NCBI GenBank assembly: GCA_030539115.1
Contig: JAUNSR010000020.1
Location: 1-60,186, forward strand
Direction: 5' to 3'
Length of the DNA stretch: 60,186 nucleotides
Source: Bacteroidales bacterium
Lineage (GTDB): Bacteria > Bacteroidota > Bacteroidia > Bacteroidales > JAUNSR01
Positions 46,868 to 56,446 of the stretch are shown here, one piece after another. A model generated the notes under the pieces. It was given only the letters and a program-made list of their open reading frames with translations, did not search any database and was not told the origin of the DNA. The translations under genes were made by a program, and so were the position numbers. Within the stretch, counting starts at the first letter, position 1, and every line of letters starts with the position of its first letter.

Positions 46868-47557
46868 ATGAAAAAGTTTGTAGCTGAACTAATTGGCACA
46901 TTTGCCTTAGTCCTTTTCGGATGCGGAAGTGCTGTCTTTGGACAAATCTTTGTAGGGGCCGACTCTTTGACAACAACAGGAAATCCAATAACTATCACAG
47001 CAATTGGATTGTGTTTTGGACTTGCCGTTCTAATAATGGCTTATGCCATAGGTCCGGTTTCGGGCTGTCATGTTAACCCTGCAGTAAGTTTGGGAGTATT
47101 CTTAAACAAAGGAATGAGTTTTAGCGAAATGTTAATGTATTGGGTTGCCCAACTTATAGGAGCTGCTCTTGGTGCAATAGCAATTGGGGCTATTTCTCAA
47201 CAATGGACAAGCTTTGGTTCTAACCAATTTGCCGAAGGTCATCTTTCTGGAGCTTTCATTGGAGAGGTAATATTCACATTCCTGTTCCTAATCGTGATTC
47301 TTGGCTCGACATCTCCAAAAGCTCCTAAAGGCTTTGCCGGTATTGCAATAGGCTGGGCTTTGGCAATCATAAATATTGTTATGATTCCTATTGACGGAGC
47401 TTCTGTTAATCCTGCCCGCAGCTTTGGGCCTGCAATTTTCCAAGGTGGTGAAGCACTTTCTCAGCTTTGGGTATTTATTGTTGCCCCATTGATTGGTGCT
47501 GCCCTTGCTGCTCTTGTTTGGCAAATCTTTAAAAAGGATGAAACTGCCGAGGCTTAA
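46868..47557 (+). CDS. MIP family channel (aquaporin)
   Basis: 229 aa with six membrane helices and two half-helices. The pore motifs are NPA at residues 70-72 (CHVNPAVS) and 181-183 (SVNPARS), with the selectivity-filter arginine R184. The phenylalanine typical of water channels is kept (F50), but the position of AqpZ His174 seems to be N169. AqpZ is the nearest common name, but with this change the substrate (water, glycerol or another small solute) is open. Single gene with a strong terminator. Confidence 0.93.
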   Translation: MKKFVAELIGTFALVLFGCGSAVFGQIFVGADSLTTTGNPITITAIGLCFGLAVLIMAYAIGPVSGCHVNPAVSLGVFLNKGMSFSEMLMYWVAQLIGAALGAIAIGAISQQWTSFGSNQFAEGHLSGAFIGEVIFTFLFLIVILGSTSPKAPKGFAGIAIGWALAIINIVMIPIDGASVNPARSFGPAIFQGGEALSQLWVFIVAPLIGAALAALVWQIFKKDETAEA

Positions 47558-47584
47558 AAAAATACTGTAATTTTTGTATATTCA

Positions 47585-47623
47585 TCCCGGAAAAGAATTT
47601 ATTCTCTTTTCCGGGATTTTTTT
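47585..47623 (+). terminator. Terminator of the aquaporin gene
   Basis: A 12-bp perfect stem (47585-47596 with 47605-47616), TCCCGGAAAAGA against TCTTTTCCGGGA, followed by seven T. The mnmD start lies only 15 bp beyond. Confidence 0.92.
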
Positions 47624-47638
47624 ATTCTTAGTTTTCTT

Positions 47639-48313
47639 ATGCAAAAATATAAGCGCATTCCGCAAATCACTGCTGATGGCAGTGTTACACTATATATAAA
47701 GGAGATTGATGAGCATTATCATTCCACAAATGGCGCAATAGTTGAGGCAGACATTGTTTATATGAAAAATGCCCTCTTGGAGCGTGGCTTAAAAGATGTA
47801 AATATTCTTGAAGTTGGATTTGGGACAGGACTCAATTGCTTTATGACATTTCTCGAATCTGTTAAAAATGAAATGAACATTCACTATACAACTCTCGAAC
47901 TGTATCCTCTCTCTGTTGATGAGATTTCAAGTATCAATTATTCTGATATCCTTTCTCCCGAACATAAGGCGATATTTCTAAAAATGCATGACTCCAAATG
48001 GAATGAACCTGTTGAAATAACTCCGAATTTTATCATTGAGAAACGTAATATAGACCTTACAAAGGATGAAGTGACAGGAAAATTCGATGTGGTTTATTTT
48101 GATTCGTTCGCACCTGACAAACAGCCTGAAATGTGGAGCGATGATATCTATAAAAAGATTGTAAATGCAATGAATTCCAATGCGGTGATGACCACCTATT
48201 GTGCAAAAGGCATTGTCAGAAGAGGATGGCAAAATGCAGGTCTTACAATGGAAAGAATACCCGGTCCTCCGGGAAAAAGAGAGATGTTAAGAGGTAAAAA
48301 AATTGAAAAATGA
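47639..48313 (+). CDS. mnmD: tRNA 5-methylaminomethyl-2-thiouridine methyltransferase MnmD
   Basis: 224 aa SAM-dependent enzyme for the last methyl transfer in mnm5s2U34 synthesis. It shows the DUF752/MnmD hallmarks: DEHYHSTNGA, VGFGTGLNCFM (SAM loop), VYFDSFAPDKQPEMWSDDIY and the final TTYCAKGIVRRGWQNAGLTM and PGPPGKREMLRG. It is the stand-alone form without the MnmC oxidase domain, as in most Bacteroidota. With the start only 15 bp after a terminator T-run, its transcript origin is unclear: read-through or a leader only a few bases long. Confidence 0.93.
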   Translation: MQKYKRIPQITADGSVTLYIKEIDEHYHSTNGAIVEADIVYMKNALLERGLKDVNILEVGFGTGLNCFMTFLESVKNEMNIHYTTLELYPLSVDEISSINYSDILSPEHKAIFLKMHDSKWNEPVEITPNFIIEKRNIDLTKDEVTGKFDVVYFDSFAPDKQPEMWSDDIYKKIVNAMNSNAVMTTYCAKGIVRRGWQNAGLTMERIPGPPGKREMLRGKKIEK

Positions 48314-48436
48314 GAGATGGCTTATTAAGAGTCAATTAATGAAATAGCGGCTTTAGTTACATTAAAAGTATATATTATGAAGCTCTTTTAAATTGATTTT
48401 GACGTTAAATTCAATATCATGGGCGTTATGCCTGTT

Positions 48437-48886
48437 TTAAAAAAGACTTATTACGCCAATTGTAACATACATCCAGATAAAATATTTCAGCAGTTTGCCC
48501 AAAAGCATGGCAATGCTTACTATCAGAAAATTGGAATGCATAAGCCCGAAAACAACAATTGAAATATCGCCTACAAAAGGTACAAATACAAAGAATGCAA
48601 GCCATGCACCTTTGCCATCAAGGAATCGTTTTACTCTCTCGATCTTGTCATCTTTTATGCGCATATATTTCTTTACAACATCAATCTTGCCGATATAACC
48701 AAGATAATAGCAGCTCATACCTCCTATCAGATTGCCGATAACTGCACATGCAAGAATAATCCATTTATTAAAATCAAGAGCTAAGAGGGCGCTCATCACA
48801 ATTTCTGAATTGGCAGGAATGATGCTTCCCGACAAAAATGCCGAAATAAACATCCCTATATAACCAAGCTCAGCTAATCGATCCAT
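48437..48886 (-). CDS. DedA/YqaA family membrane protein
   Basis: 149 aa, about four hydrophobic segments. The family features are ISAFLSGSIIPANSEIVMSA in the first part, GNLIGGMSCYYLGYIGK, and the C-terminal FFVFVPFVGDISIVVFGLM. This is the short YqaA branch of the VTT/DedA superfamily, implicated in lipid scrambling and envelope integrity. It overlaps the end of the upstream membrane protein gene by 13 bp. Confidence 0.88.
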   Translation of the reverse strand: MDRLAELGYIGMFISAFLSGSIIPANSEIVMSALLALDFNKWIILACAVIGNLIGGMSCYYLGYIGKIDVVKKYMRIKDDKIERVKRFLDGKGAWLAFFVFVPFVGDISIVVFGLMHSNFLIVSIAMLLGKLLKYFIWMYVTIGVISLF

Positions 48887-49857
48887 ACTCTCATAACATA
48901 TACAAAAAGATAGGTGGCAATCATAAGAATAAAAAGTACATTCTTGTATTTCCGTTCATTGCCCTGAAAAAAGTTGCTTGTCATCATTGCCAATGAAATA
49001 AATATCAAAGAGAGCTCACAGCTCATTCTTCCATTGCTGAAGATTAATGAAGCCCAGCCAAAAAAATTTAGCAGCAACAAAAACTTATAACACATTTGAG
49101 TCTTAATTTTCTCAAGATATGATGAGAAAAATAGATTTCCTCCTGTAATTATTGAAAAAAACAGTGTTACACTCAACATTATCAGTGTAGGAACAGATAA
49201 AGAGTTTATGTCAATTATCGAGATATGAAAAATGTCTTTAAACTGAGATATGAACTTTAGGCTTTCGTCATTAAAGAAAAAATAAACAAATTCTATCCAA
49301 AATATACTTAATGTTCCAAGTATTAATGCGAGAAACGACCTGAAAGTTAATGATCTCATTATGCCGTAGCCTATAATAAATATAGGTACAAGTATTAATC
49401 CTTTTATCCAAATAAAGCTCAGCAATCCAAGAAACATGCCGGTAAGAAATGCAAAGTTTGATGAGTTTCTCTCCTGAAAAGATTGAAAAAGTGTTATTAA
49501 AGCGGGGATAACAAAGAGAAATACAAAACTGCCTTTTGATATATATGTCAGTGGCGTGGATGTAAACTCAAAAAGTATAAAAAACAGAAATGGAAGATAT
49601 GACCTGTGCTGTGAGAGTGTAAAATATTCAGAGATTTTATACAATATCCATCCACTGATTAAAAGAATCAATGTGTTGATACCAAAAAACATAAAATTGC
49701 TTTTGGCAAAAAATGAGCCTATATTCCAAAGTGCATTGTTCCATGTCTCAGGTTGCTCTATCCCTCCTGTAAAGTAGGATAAAAGACCAAGAATAAGACT
49801 GCACAATATGGTAATGGGTACTATATTATTGCTTCTTGAAATATTATATACATACAT
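48874..49857 (-). CDS. Multi-pass membrane protein of unknown function
   Basis: 327 aa from the ATG at 49857. The frame extends to 49920, but that part overlaps the purD terminator and its T-run, so the later start is better. About nine or ten hydrophobic helices cover most of the length, for example LSYFTGG, FMFFGINTLILLISGWILYK, and ISIIDINSLSVPTLIMLSVT. The style recalls Bacteroidota DUF6427-type proteins or polysaccharide polymerase-like proteins, but I cannot assign a family. It overlaps the DedA gene by 13 bp and so forms a two-gene operon. Confidence 0.75.
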   Translation of the reverse strand: MYVYNISRSNNIVPITILCSLILGLLSYFTGGIEQPETWNNALWNIGSFFAKSNFMFFGINTLILLISGWILYKISEYFTLSQHRSYLPFLFFILFEFTSTPLTYISKGSFVFLFVIPALITLFQSFQERNSSNFAFLTGMFLGLLSFIWIKGLILVPIFIIGYGIMRSLTFRSFLALILGTLSIFWIEFVYFFFNDESLKFISQFKDIFHISIIDINSLSVPTLIMLSVTLFFSIITGGNLFFSSYLEKIKTQMCYKFLLLLNFFGWASLIFSNGRMSCELSLIFISLAMMTSNFFQGNERKYKNVLFILMIATYLFVYVMRVWID

Positions 49858-49901
49858 ATTTTTTACACTTATACTTTGTTTAGAGTATGAAGATAGAAAA
49901 T

Positions 49902-49943
49902 AAAAAGGGCAATCTGCCAAAAAATCCTTTCGACAAATTGCCC
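49902..49943 (-). terminator. Terminator of purD
   Basis: A 12-bp stem including two wobbles (49907-49918 with 49932-49943), GGGCAAT against ATTGCCC at its base, followed on the minus strand by TTTTTATTTTC. It lies 11 bp past the purD stop. Confidence 0.85.
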
Positions 49944-49953
49944 ATGTTGTTTT

Positions 49954-51222
49954 TTATAAATCAAAACCGATGTCTGAGCGGAAATATTTTCCCTCAAAAT
50001 CTACAACTTTTGCATTTTCAAACGACTGAGCCAATGCAGCCTCCTTGCTCTCGCCATAAGAGCTGATTGCAATAACCCTGCCTCCGTTGGTAACGATATT
50101 GCCATCTTTATTTGCTGTCCCGGCATGGAAAAGAATAGAGTTCTCAACTTTGTCAAGTCCGCTTATTGTTTTGCCTTTTTCATAATTGCCCGGATAACCT
50201 CCCGATACAAGCATTACAGTAACAGCAAATCTTGGGTCCTCCTCAAGAACGGCATCCTTTAAAGTACCTTTGGCTGTTGCTTCAAGCAATTCCACAAAGT
50301 CTGATTTTATTCTCAGCATTACAGCCTCAGTTTCAGGGTCTCCCATTCGAACGTTATATTCAATAACAACAGGCTCGCCGTTGACTCTAATCAATCCAAG
50401 GAAAATAAAACCTTTGTAAGTGATCTTCTCACTCTTTAACCCGTTTATTGTCGGAATAACGATCCTTTCCTCAACCTTATCCATAAATGCCTTGTCGGCA
50501 AATACAACAGGCGAAACAGCTCCCATGCCTCCAGTATTTAAACCTTTATCACCCTCTCCGATGCGTTTATAGTCTTTTGCAACAGGAAGTATTTTATAGG
50601 AGTCTCCATCTGTTAAAACGAAAACAGAACACTCTATTCCGGAAAGAAACTCTTCAATGACAACAGTATTGCTGGCATCGCCAAACATACCATCAAGCAT
50701 ATCCTTAAGTTCTTTTTTTGCCTCCTCGAGTGTCGCAAGAATAAGTACCCCTTTTCCGGCTGCTAAACCGTCTGCTTTCAGTACATAAGGAGCCTGGAGG
50801 GATTCCAAAAATTTATATCCATCTTCAAGAGTCTCCTTTGTGAAGCTCGCATAGGCTGCTGTGGGAATATTATGACGCATCATAAATGCCTTTGCAAAAT
50901 CCTTGCTTCCCTCAAGTTGGGCTCCCTCTTTTGAAGGCCCGATTACAGGGATATCTTTTAATTCTTCATCTTGGCTGAAGTAATCATAGATGCCCTTTAC
51001 CAAAGGATCTTCAGGACCGACAACAACCATTTTTATGTTGTTGCTGATTGCAAACTCCTTTATAGCTGCAAAATCTGTTGCTTTAATATTGACATTCTCT
51101 CCAATCAAGTCTGTACCGGCATTCCCCGGCGCAATAAAAAGCTTGTCGGTTTTATTACTCTGTTTAATTTTCCATGCAAGAGCACACTCGCGTCCGCCGG
51201 AACCTAATAACAAGATGTTCAT
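49954..51222 (-). CDS. purD: Phosphoribosylamine--glycine ligase
   Basis: 422 aa ATP-grasp enzyme, second step of de novo purine synthesis. It opens [20 protein letters not shown] (PurD N-domain), has GPEDPLVKG, the ATP-grasp core [14 protein letters not shown], the signature [20 protein letters not shown] and the PurD C-terminal domain ([20 protein letters not shown]). It follows the S9 peptidase by 19 bp on the same strand, so they are co-transcribed, and ends at a strong terminator. Confidence 0.96.
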   Translation of the reverse strand: MNILLLGSGGRECALAWKIKQSNKTDKLFIAPGNAGTDLIGENVNIKATDFAAIKEFAISNNIKMVVVGPEDPLVKGIYDYFSQDEELKDIPVIGPSKEGAQLEGSKDFAKAFMMRHNIPTAAYASFTKETLEDGYKFLESLQAPYVLKADGLAAGKGVLILATLEEAKKELKDMLDGMFGDASNTVVIEEFLSGIECSVFVLTDGDSYKILPVAKDYKRIGEGDKGLNTGGMGAVSPVVFADKAFMDKVEERIVIPTINGLKSEKITYKGFIFLGLIRVNGEPVVIEYNVRMGDPETEAVMLRIKSDFVELLEATAKGTLKDAVLEEDPRFAVTVMLVSGGYPGNYEKGKTISGLDKVENSILFHAGTANKDGNIVTNGGRVIAISSYGESKEAALAQSFENAKVVDFEGKYFRSDIGFDL

Positions 51223-51241
51223 GAAATATTATAGTTTTGAT

Positions 51242-53395
51242 TTATAGATAGTCGTCAAAATAACGTGTAATCTTTTCGTGTAAATGCACCCTGTCAGGGC
51301 CAATTACGTTGTGCTGGTGTCCGGGATAAATATAATAGTCCGGATAAACTCCAACTTCAACACTTTTTTTCAAAAAGCTCAATGAATGCTGCATCACAAC
51401 AACAGGGTCCACATCGCCATGAATCATCAAAAGATGCCCCTTTAGATTTTTTGCCCTATTTAGCATGTTGCTGAATTCGTATCCCTCTTTGTTTTTTTCC
51501 GGATGCCCCATATAGCGTTCGCCATACATGATCTCATAATATTTCCAGTCAATCACCGGTCCACCTGCAACTCCAACTTTAAAGGTCTCAGGATAGGTAC
51601 ACATCATATATGTTGTCATAAAACCGCCAAAGCTCCATCCGTGAATACCGATTCTTTCACTGTCGACATAAGGAAGCAATTTAAGAAACTCAATTCCCCT
51701 CATCTGGTCTTTACCCTCCTGCTCGCCAAGACGATGGAAAGTTGCCTGTTCAAAGTCTCTTCCGCGGAAGCTTGTTCCTCTGCCATCGACAGTAAACACC
51801 ACATAACCTTTCATAGCCATATAAAGATGCCATCCTGCCACTCCGGTCATAAAACTGTTGTTTACCATTTGGCTGTGCGGTCCGTTGTAAAGATATACTA
51901 TAACGGGATATTTTTTATCCGGTGAATAGTTGAGAGGCTTTGTCAGTCGATAGTATAAATCTGTTGTGCCGTCATCAGCTTTTATTGTGCCAAGCTCAAT
52001 TTCAGGCATATCATAATCCTTGAATGGATTCTCTGAGGTGGAAAGAGTCTTGGACTTTAAAGATTTGACATTGGTAAGTTTTTCAACTCCGGGAATATCT
52101 TTCTGAGAATATCTGTCATAAAAAGCCGTGAGACTGCCGTTTAGCTTTGTGAAATGATATCCATCATCTTTTGTAAGCAAGGTTGTCTTTCCTGTCTTTA
52201 TGTTTGTCATGCAAAGGTCCTGATTGACCGGAGAACTGATGTTTGAAACAAAAAATATGTTTTCTCCCTTTTTGTCTGAAGCAACAAAATTCTTTACAAC
52301 CCAATTGCCCGATGTGATTTGTTTTTTTAAATTTCCTTCGCCATCATAGAGATAAAAATGGTTGTATCCATCTCTTTCGCTCAGCCACACAAAATTACCT
52401 TTATCACCAACAAAAAATGCAGGCGACTGAGGTTCTACATATTTCTTGGAAGTTTCGGTGAAAAGTGTCTTTACAAGCTTGCCGGTTGAGGCATCATACT
52501 TGTTAAGGTCCATTTTGTTTTGGTCTCTGTTAAGCTCAGCAATAAGAAGATACTTCTCGTCAGGTGTCCATGTGATATTGGTATAGTAATGCTCTTTATC
52601 ACCTTTGGAATCAATGTAAACAGTGGTTTTTTTGTTTAAATCATAAATACCGACCGTTACCTGATGGCTTGCCATTCCTGCCATGGGATATTTAATAGGG
52701 TTTGCCTTTGCCTCACGCTCTGAAATATCAACCAAGGGATAATCACCAACCATGCTTTCATCCATTCTGTAAAAGCAAAGCAAATTGCCCTTTGGCGACC
52801 AAAAAGTCCCCTTATTGATACCGAATTCATTCCTGTGAACCGATTGTCCCCATACTATATCTTTTCCGGCGTCATTAGATATCTCTTCTCTTTGCCCCTC
52901 ACTATTTATAACAAAAAGCCTGTTGCCTGAGCTTACGCTGAAAGCTGTACAATCTTTGTTGAAGTCAAAGCTGTTGTCACCATCATTATATTTTATTGAT
53001 GATAATATAGACTTGCTTTTGTAGTCAAAAATATAGATGCTGTTGTTGTAAGAGAAACGAACCTTGTCGTTGGCTCCGTCATTAATGAATGTAAAAGCAG
53101 GAAGTCCTTTTAATACTTTCTCATTTTTCTCTTTCAATGAATTGTTAATATCATCGAGAGTTAAAATAACGGCACCATCTTTTAAATATGGTTTGTCGAT
53201 TCCAATCATGTTGTCTCCGTCACGATAAACAAAACTATCGCCCCACCAAGCAGTTGCTGTGGTAAATTTAGGCTGAAAAGAGGAATAGTTTTCCCCTCCG
53301 GGTACTAAGTCCCGAAGAGTTAAACCTTTATTTTGTGCCTGAACGGATGTCATAATTGAAATCAGTAAAATAAGCAGTGTTTTGATGAATTTCAT
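51242..53395 (-). CDS. S9 family peptidase (dipeptidyl peptidase IV type)
   Basis: 717 aa secreted serine peptidase. A signal peptide (MKFIKTLLILLISIMTSVQA) precedes an eight-blade beta-propeller (about 60-480, DPPIV_N: GKDIVWGQSVHRNEFGINKG) and a C-terminal alpha/beta-hydrolase. Catalytic residues: Ser in GWSFGGFMT, Asp in MIHGDVDPVV, His in YPGHQHNV. It removes X-Pro or X-Ala dipeptides, consistent with peptide fermentation, and pairs with the M3 enzyme as an envelope peptidase. A repeat of the second family lies directly upstream, oriented toward it. Confidence 0.94.
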   Translation of the reverse strand: MKFIKTLLILLISIMTSVQAQNKGLTLRDLVPGGENYSSFQPKFTTATAWWGDSFVYRDGDNMIGIDKPYLKDGAVILTLDDINNSLKEKNEKVLKGLPAFTFINDGANDKVRFSYNNSIYIFDYKSKSILSSIKYNDGDNSFDFNKDCTAFSVSSGNRLFVINSEGQREEISNDAGKDIVWGQSVHRNEFGINKGTFWSPKGNLLCFYRMDESMVGDYPLVDISEREAKANPIKYPMAGMASHQVTVGIYDLNKKTTVYIDSKGDKEHYYTNITWTPDEKYLLIAELNRDQNKMDLNKYDASTGKLVKTLFTETSKKYVEPQSPAFFVGDKGNFVWLSERDGYNHFYLYDGEGNLKKQITSGNWVVKNFVASDKKGENIFFVSNISSPVNQDLCMTNIKTGKTTLLTKDDGYHFTKLNGSLTAFYDRYSQKDIPGVEKLTNVKSLKSKTLSTSENPFKDYDMPEIELGTIKADDGTTDLYYRLTKPLNYSPDKKYPVIVYLYNGPHSQMVNNSFMTGVAGWHLYMAMKGYVVFTVDGRGTSFRGRDFEQATFHRLGEQEGKDQMRGIEFLKLLPYVDSERIGIHGWSFGGFMTTYMMCTYPETFKVGVAGGPVIDWKYYEIMYGERYMGHPEKNKEGYEFSNMLNRAKNLKGHLLMIHGDVDPVVVMQHSLSFLKKSVEVGVYPDYYIYPGHQHNVIGPDRVHLHEKITRYFDDYL

Positions 53396-53410
53396 TTGTG
53401 TATTTTAAAT

Positions 53411-53605
53411 TTTCCTAACCGTAACCTCTAATGTACAAATGCGCCATTTATATACCTTTTGCAGGGTATCTCAACTTTAGGTGAGTTATGGCGGTTTCAT
53501 TTGTATAATTTTTGTTTTCCTAACCGTAACCTCTAATGTACAAATGCGCCATTTATATACCTTTTGCAGGGAATCTCATCTTTAGGTGAGTTATGGCGGT
53601 TTCAT
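53411..53605 (-). repeat. Second dispersed repeat family, tandem copy set 2
   Basis: Two near-identical units on the minus strand, 105 bp apart (53411-53515 and 53516-53605, the second slightly shorter at its end). They share CGCCATAACTCACCTAAAG, ATATAAATGGCGCATTTGTA and a TACATTAG box (imperfect TAnnTTTG) with the copies at 35.6 and 57.8 kb. The S9 peptidase start lies about 40 bp beyond. Confidence 0.8.
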
Positions 53606-53627
53606 TATAAAAGTAAGATTATGATTT

Positions 53628-55388
53628 CTATTCTTTTTGAGAATCGTTGCTTCTTCCGTCGCTTTGAGCCTCATCTTTTCCCGGAATTCTCATCTTTCTG
53701 TCAGGATTGAAAGTTCTTTCGCCTCTCGGCTTAAACTCGCCGTCGGTGCGAAGCTCCAATTTTCCCTCTGCATTGCGGCGGAAATTGCCTGACTCGCTGT
53801 AATCTCTCCTTTGTGGTCTGTCTTCTCTTGAAAAGTCACTATCTTTTCTAAAAGAGTCTCTTTCCTGACGAGGCTTTCTGTCTCTATCGAAAGGCTTTCT
53901 GTCTTTGTCGAACGAGCGTTTCTCTCTGTCAAAAGGTTTTCTGTCCTTATCAAAAGGCTTTCTGTCTCTGTCGAATGGTTTTTTATCCCTGTCGAAAGAT
54001 TTTCTTTCACCTTTTGATTCAAACTTGTCACCCTCTTTTTTGAAATCTCTTTTTCTTCCAAAGTCAGAGCTTTTTCTCTCACCTCTTTCAGAAGAGGTAA
54101 ATTTCCCTCTGCCGGCATCTCTTTTCTTGTAAGGCTTGGCATCATCACCCTCAGTAAAACGAGCCTTTCTTAATGCACGTTTTTGAGTGTTGTCGCTTAC
54201 AAACTCCTTCTCTTCATGTTTTGTAAACTCTCCTCCCTCAGATTTAAACTCTTTGAGTTTGCCTGAGAAAATTTCATATTTACGGTATTGACATTCAAGC
54301 CCTCCATTCATAAGATCTATTTTCTCTGACGGCTTAAGTCCTATCTTTTCAAAACATTCGTCTCTGTAGCTCAATATCCATGCATCATAACCTTTAAACA
54401 CATGTTTAAGAGTGCGGCCAATCATTTCGTAAAGTGAAAGTATATCATTTGAAGAGATACGTTCGCCGTAAGGAGGGTTCATTACCAAAACAGCGTTTTC
54501 AGGAGCAAGCTCATATTGCTGGAAAGGCATTGTCTTTAGGTCTACATATTTTGAAAGACCTGCAGATTTCAGGTTCTCTTGTGCAATTTTTATAGCCCGC
54601 GGTGAGATATCCGATCCGTAAATCTTAAAATCAAAATTCTTTTCGTTTGAATCGTCATTATACAACTGGTCGAAAAGATCCTCATCATAATCTTTCCACT
54701 TCTCAAAAGCAAATCCCTGACGGTAAACTCCAGGAGGTGTGTTGGTGGCAATCATGGCAGCTTCAATAAGAAGAGTCCCTGAACCGCACATCGGGTCGAT
54801 GAAGTTTTTCTCTCCCCTCCAACCTGTCTTAAGAATCATTCCTGCGGCAAGCACTTCATTCAAAGGGGCTTCGGTTTGTTCAACTCTGTATCCGCGTTTG
54901 TGCAAAGACTCACCCGATGAATCAAGAGAAAGGGTGCATGTGTTGCCTGCTATATGCAGGTTAAGAGCAAGATCAGCATTTGTAAGCCTTACAGATGGTC
55001 TTTTTTCATATTTTTCCTGAAAATAGTCTGCAATGGCATCCTTTGCTCTATAGGTAACAAATTTTGAATGACGGAAGTCGTCAGAAAAAATCACTGTGTC
55101 GATGGTGAACGTCTGGTCAGGCTGTAAATAATCCTCCCATTGAATCTTCTTCATCGTTTCATAAACCTCATCAGTATTTGAAGCATTGAAAGTCGCAATC
55201 GGCTTAAGAATGCGCAATGCAGTACGCAATGTAAGGTTTGCCTTGTACATCAGTTTCTTGTCGCCGATGAATGAAACCATGCGTTTCCCCTGCTCAACCT
55301 CTTCGCCGCCTATAGCGATTATCTCTTCAGCCAATACATCCTCCAACCCTTGTAGAGTTTTGGCTATCATTTCAAATTTTTCACCCAT
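53628..55388 (-). CDS. THUMP-domain class I SAM-dependent RNA methyltransferase with disordered tail
   Basis: 586 aa. Residues about 1-160 include the THUMP RNA-binding domain (FRHSKFVTYRAKDAIADYF); the Rossmann methyltransferase has the SAM motif FIDPMCGSGTLLIEAAMIA and the N2-guanine-type catalytic NPPYGERIS near residue 303. This is the RlmL N-terminal half, which modifies 23S rRNA G2445. After about residue 380 comes a roughly 200-residue charged tail dominated by DRKPFDRDRKPF-like units, strongly repetitive and certainly disordered. It probably binds RNA. Convergent or co-oriented neighbours give no further hint. Confidence 0.9.
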   Translation of the reverse strand: MGEKFEMIAKTLQGLEDVLAEEIIAIGGEEVEQGKRMVSFIGDKKLMYKANLTLRTALRILKPIATFNASNTDEVYETMKKIQWEDYLQPDQTFTIDTVIFSDDFRHSKFVTYRAKDAIADYFQEKYEKRPSVRLTNADLALNLHIAGNTCTLSLDSSGESLHKRGYRVEQTEAPLNEVLAAGMILKTGWRGEKNFIDPMCGSGTLLIEAAMIATNTPPGVYRQGFAFEKWKDYDEDLFDQLYNDDSNEKNFDFKIYGSDISPRAIKIAQENLKSAGLSKYVDLKTMPFQQYELAPENAVLVMNPPYGERISSNDILSLYEMIGRTLKHVFKGYDAWILSYRDECFEKIGLKPSEKIDLMNGGLECQYRKYEIFSGKLKEFKSEGGEFTKHEEKEFVSDNTQKRALRKARFTEGDDAKPYKKRDAGRGKFTSSERGERKSSDFGRKRDFKKEGDKFESKGERKSFDRDKKPFDRDRKPFDKDRKPFDREKRSFDKDRKPFDRDRKPRQERDSFRKDSDFSREDRPQRRDYSESGNFRRNAEGKLELRTDGEFKPRGERTFNPDRKMRIPGKDEAQSDGRSNDSQKE

Positions 55389-55481
55389 TGTTATGAATAG
55401 TTTCTTGTTTTATTGTTAATGACTATCATATTTAAACAAAAATGATAATACATTGATTTTCTATGAATTGTTGTGCTTAAA

Positions 55482-56387
55482 TTATTTCTTTGGATTTGAC
55501 TGCTGAAGGCGCGCTCCCGGCGCTACATCATGTGTAACCCATATATTACCGCCGATAACAGCTCCGTCGCCAATCTTTATTCTGCCGAGTATTGTGGCAT
55601 TGGAATAAATAATGACATCATTGCCTATTATTGGATGACGGGCAATCCCTTTAATAGGGTTGCCGTTCTCATCAAGAGGAAAATTCTTTGCTCCGAGCGT
55701 TACACCCTGATAGATTGTGACATTATGCCCAAGTATTGCAGTGGCTCCAATCACAACTCCTGTGCCATGATCAATAGTGAATGACGCACCTATGGTGGCT
55801 CCCGGGTGAATGTCTATTCCGGTTTCCGAATGTGCCATCTCGCTGATTATTCTTGGAATAAGAGGAACACCAAGTTCGAGGAGCTTGTGGGCTATACGAT
55901 GATTGCAGATTGCGCGAAGACCGGGGTAGCAGAATATAACCTCTGCCTGACTGTGCGCGGCAGGGTCGTTGTTAAAGGCAGCTTCAACATCAGTGGCAAG
56001 AACAGCCCTTATCTTTGGAAGGTATTCAATAAATTCGGCAGCCTTTTTTAGGGCGCTCTCCCTTAGAAAATCAAGGTTGTACTCTGTATTTGAATCACAG
56101 TTGTTGTCAAAACACAATCCTGCCAATATCTGCTGGAAAAGCAAATCAAAAAGCCTCTCTGTATTTACTCCTATATGATAATGTATTGTATTGGTGTTGA
56201 CAATTGAGTCTCCGTAAAATCCGGGAAACAAAAGGGCGCGAGAAAGTGCTATTATCTCACTTAATACTTCACTTGAGGGGAAAGGCTCTCCGTCTCTTAC
56301 CTGATGACACAATCCTTTGTATGAGGCGCTTTCAGATAGCTTGTCTACGGTATCCTTTATAACTTGGGAATAATGATGAAGCCCCAT
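55482..56387 (-). CDS. cysE: Serine O-acetyltransferase
   Basis: 301 aa from the ATG at 56387. First step of cysteine synthesis: serine plus acetyl-CoA gives O-acetylserine. The N-terminal helical domain (KDTVDKLSESASYKGLCHQV) precedes a left-handed beta-helix of hexapeptide repeats from about residue 195: GIDIHPGATIGASFTIDHGT, GVVIGATAILGHNVTIYQGV, TLGAKNF, and GNDVIIYSNATILGRIKIGD. The catalytic His/Asp are in AHSETGIDIHPGA and DHGTG. The frame extends to 56435, but the promoter box lies at 56418-56425, so the later ATG is right. C-terminus QQSNPKK lacks the isoleucine that binds cysteine synthase. Confidence 0.93.
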   Translation of the reverse strand: MGLHHYSQVIKDTVDKLSESASYKGLCHQVRDGEPFPSSEVLSEIIALSRALLFPGFYGDSIVNTNTIHYHIGVNTERLFDLLFQQILAGLCFDNNCDSNTEYNLDFLRESALKKAAEFIEYLPKIRAVLATDVEAAFNNDPAAHSQAEVIFCYPGLRAICNHRIAHKLLELGVPLIPRIISEMAHSETGIDIHPGATIGASFTIDHGTGVVIGATAILGHNVTIYQGVTLGAKNFPLDENGNPIKGIARHPIIGNDVIIYSNATILGRIKIGDGAVIGGNIWVTHDVAPGARLQQSNPKK

Positions 56388-56417
56388 AATTACAATACGT
56401 TTAATTTGTTGGAGTGC

Positions 56418-56446
56418 AAATGTACTAAATAGCAACGAATTTCAAC
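56418..56446 (-). promoter_or_regulatory. Promoter of cysE
   Basis: Read on the minus strand: TTG (56446-56444), 18 bp, TACATTTG (56425-56418), 30 bp before the chosen ATG. Confidence 0.75.

Noticed and set aside
49858..49920. N-terminal extension of the multi-pass membrane protein
   Set aside because: It overlaps the purD terminator stem and its T-run and adds a polar segment ahead of the first helix.
53690..54148. 152-aa open frame in another frame of the methyltransferase tail
   Set aside because: Produced by the low-complexity codon repeat of the tail; the parent frame has the conserved domain.
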